This document shows, piece by piece, positions 5,652-6,249 of a DNA stretch of 6,249 bases. The first letter of the stretch is position 1. Each line of letters starts with the position of its first letter. The DNA lies in the NCBI GenBank assembly GCA_934385475.1, contig CAKRPS010000075.1, positions 1 to 6,249 of the forward strand. The letters are read 5' to 3'. The notes beneath the pieces are model-generated. The model was not told the DNA's origin. It ran no database searches and worked only from the letters and a program-made list of their open reading frames with translations. Source of the DNA: an uncultured Lachnospiraceae bacterium (GTDB lineage: Bacteria; Bacillota; Clostridia; Lachnospirales; Lachnospiraceae). The position numbers and the translations under genes were made by a program.

Positions 5652-5681
5652 AGAGCGTGCGCAGAAATGGAGATTATTATG
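5652..5681 (+). repeat. Leader repeat, copy 2
   Basis: Second copy of the 30-nt segment, ending in the start codon of the response regulator, 348 nt after copy 1. It again contains an in-frame ATG (5667) 12 nt before the start favoured by ribosome-site spacing. Confidence 0.75.
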
Positions 5682-6249
5682 CACATTGCAGTTTGCGACG
5701 ATAATATTGCAGACAGAAAACAAATGGAACGTCTTTTACAACGTTCCTCCGATAAACATACACACACCACCGGCGCTTTCTATATAGACTCCTATGGAAA
5801 TGTCGAGGCTGTGTTCCGTTCCCCCATGCTCTACGATGTGTTTTTTATCGATATGACAGCAGGGGATGTCAACGGCTATGATCTCGCCTGCCGCCTGATC
5901 CATGCAGGTGTGACCGCTCCTATTGTGCTCTGCTGCTCTTCTATCGATTATCGTGTGCTTGCCGCATCCGGAGAGAGCCTTTCAGACTCTCAGACAACTC
6001 CGCTCCGTTACCTCAACAAACCGATCCGCGTAGAGGAACTGGAGCAGACACTGGAGGATGCAATTCTCCTCAAGGAAAATGTAATCCCCACAATTGAATT
6101 GCGGGGAGACCAGTCTACCTTATATGTCCACGAGGATGAGATCCTCTATCTGCAAAAAAGCGGTAACCGTGTGCATGTAACCCTCACACAGTCCCGCAGT
6201 ATTGATGTTCTCAGCACTATCGAAACACTCTATTCCCAGCTTCTGCCAT
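5679..6249 (+). CDS. LytTR-family response regulator (3' end beyond window)
   Basis: The open frame runs off the window end after 190 codons. Residues 1 to about 125 form a receiver domain: acidic pocket Asp7-Asp8 in AVCDDN, phospho-acceptor Asp58 in FFIDM, a hydroxyl residue in CCSS (87-88) and the conserved Lys114 in YLNKPI. From about residue 137 the sequence (IELRGDQSTLYVHEDEILYL, then GNRVHVTL) matches the start of a LytTR DNA-binding domain, as in AgrA/VirR-type regulators. The loop before YLNKPI (SGESLSDSQTTPLR, 97-110) seems longer than usual. ATG at 5679 has GGAG (5669-5672) 6 nt upstream; an in-frame ATG at 5667 would add four residues. A partner histidine kinase is expected nearby but is not in the window. 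Family call firm, targets unknown. About 50 or more residues are probably missing at the right edge. Confidence 0.9.
   Translation, partial: MHIAVCDDNIADRKQMERLLQRSSDKHTHTTGAFYIDSYGNVEAVFRSPMLYDVFFIDMTAGDVNGYDLACRLIHAGVTAPIVLCCSSIDYRVLAASGESLSDSQTTPLRYLNKPIRVEELEQTLEDAILLKENVIPTIELRGDQSTLYVHEDEILYLQKSGNRVHVTLTQSRSIDVLSTIETLYSQLLP

Overview
The window looks like chromosomal DNA of a Gram-positive gut Clostridium, most likely a Lachnospiraceae member (Blautia/Roseburia/Dorea type). This is inferred from low-to-moderate G+C, strong GGAGG ribosome binding sites, sigma-A-like promoters in an AT-rich intergenic region, and the protein flavours (ArgG starting [12 protein letters not shown], a BAAT-type hydrolase, a LytTR response regulator). 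No rRNA, tRNA, CRISPR array or complete mobile element was seen.

Layout. Positions 5-1313 (minus strand) hold two broken-looking accessory genes. One is the first 139 residues of a GH43-like glycosidase that stops abruptly. It abuts an alpha/beta hydrolase of the BAAT C-terminal family (catalytic Ser/Asp/His visible) that has no convincing start of its own. The pair reads like the scar of a deletion or recombination. Positions 1314-1579 are non-coding, with a good rho-independent terminator for the operon to the right and an AT-rich block of overlapping inverted repeats. Positions 1580-3613 (minus strand) are a compact three-gene operon: argC, a dCMP deaminase-like gene and a GNAT acetyltransferase, with gaps of 12 and 21 nt. 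Positions 3614-3961 are the divergent control region between argC and argG. It holds two well-formed promoters for argC, one for argG, and a candidate ArgR box touching the argG -35. Positions 3962-5185 (plus strand) are argG, followed by a strong terminator. Positions 5331-5624 encode a small DUF1294 membrane protein. From 5679 to the window end runs a LytTR-type response regulator, cut off by the window edge.

How the genes fit together. ArgC (third step of ornithine synthesis) and ArgG (citrulline plus aspartate to argininosuccinate) belong to the same arginine pathway and are transcribed divergently, probably under shared ArgR control. The deaminase and acetyltransferase behind argC have no obvious arginine role and seem to be passengers. 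The DUF1294 gene and the regulator share a 30-nt near-identical leader just before their start codons, which is odd and suggests a local duplication or insertion.

Most of the window is ordinary housekeeping DNA, and I did not find a convincing new multi-gene system. The best leads are the GH43/hydrolase junction, the overlapping hairpin block near 1379-1444, the argC/argG control region and the repeated leader.
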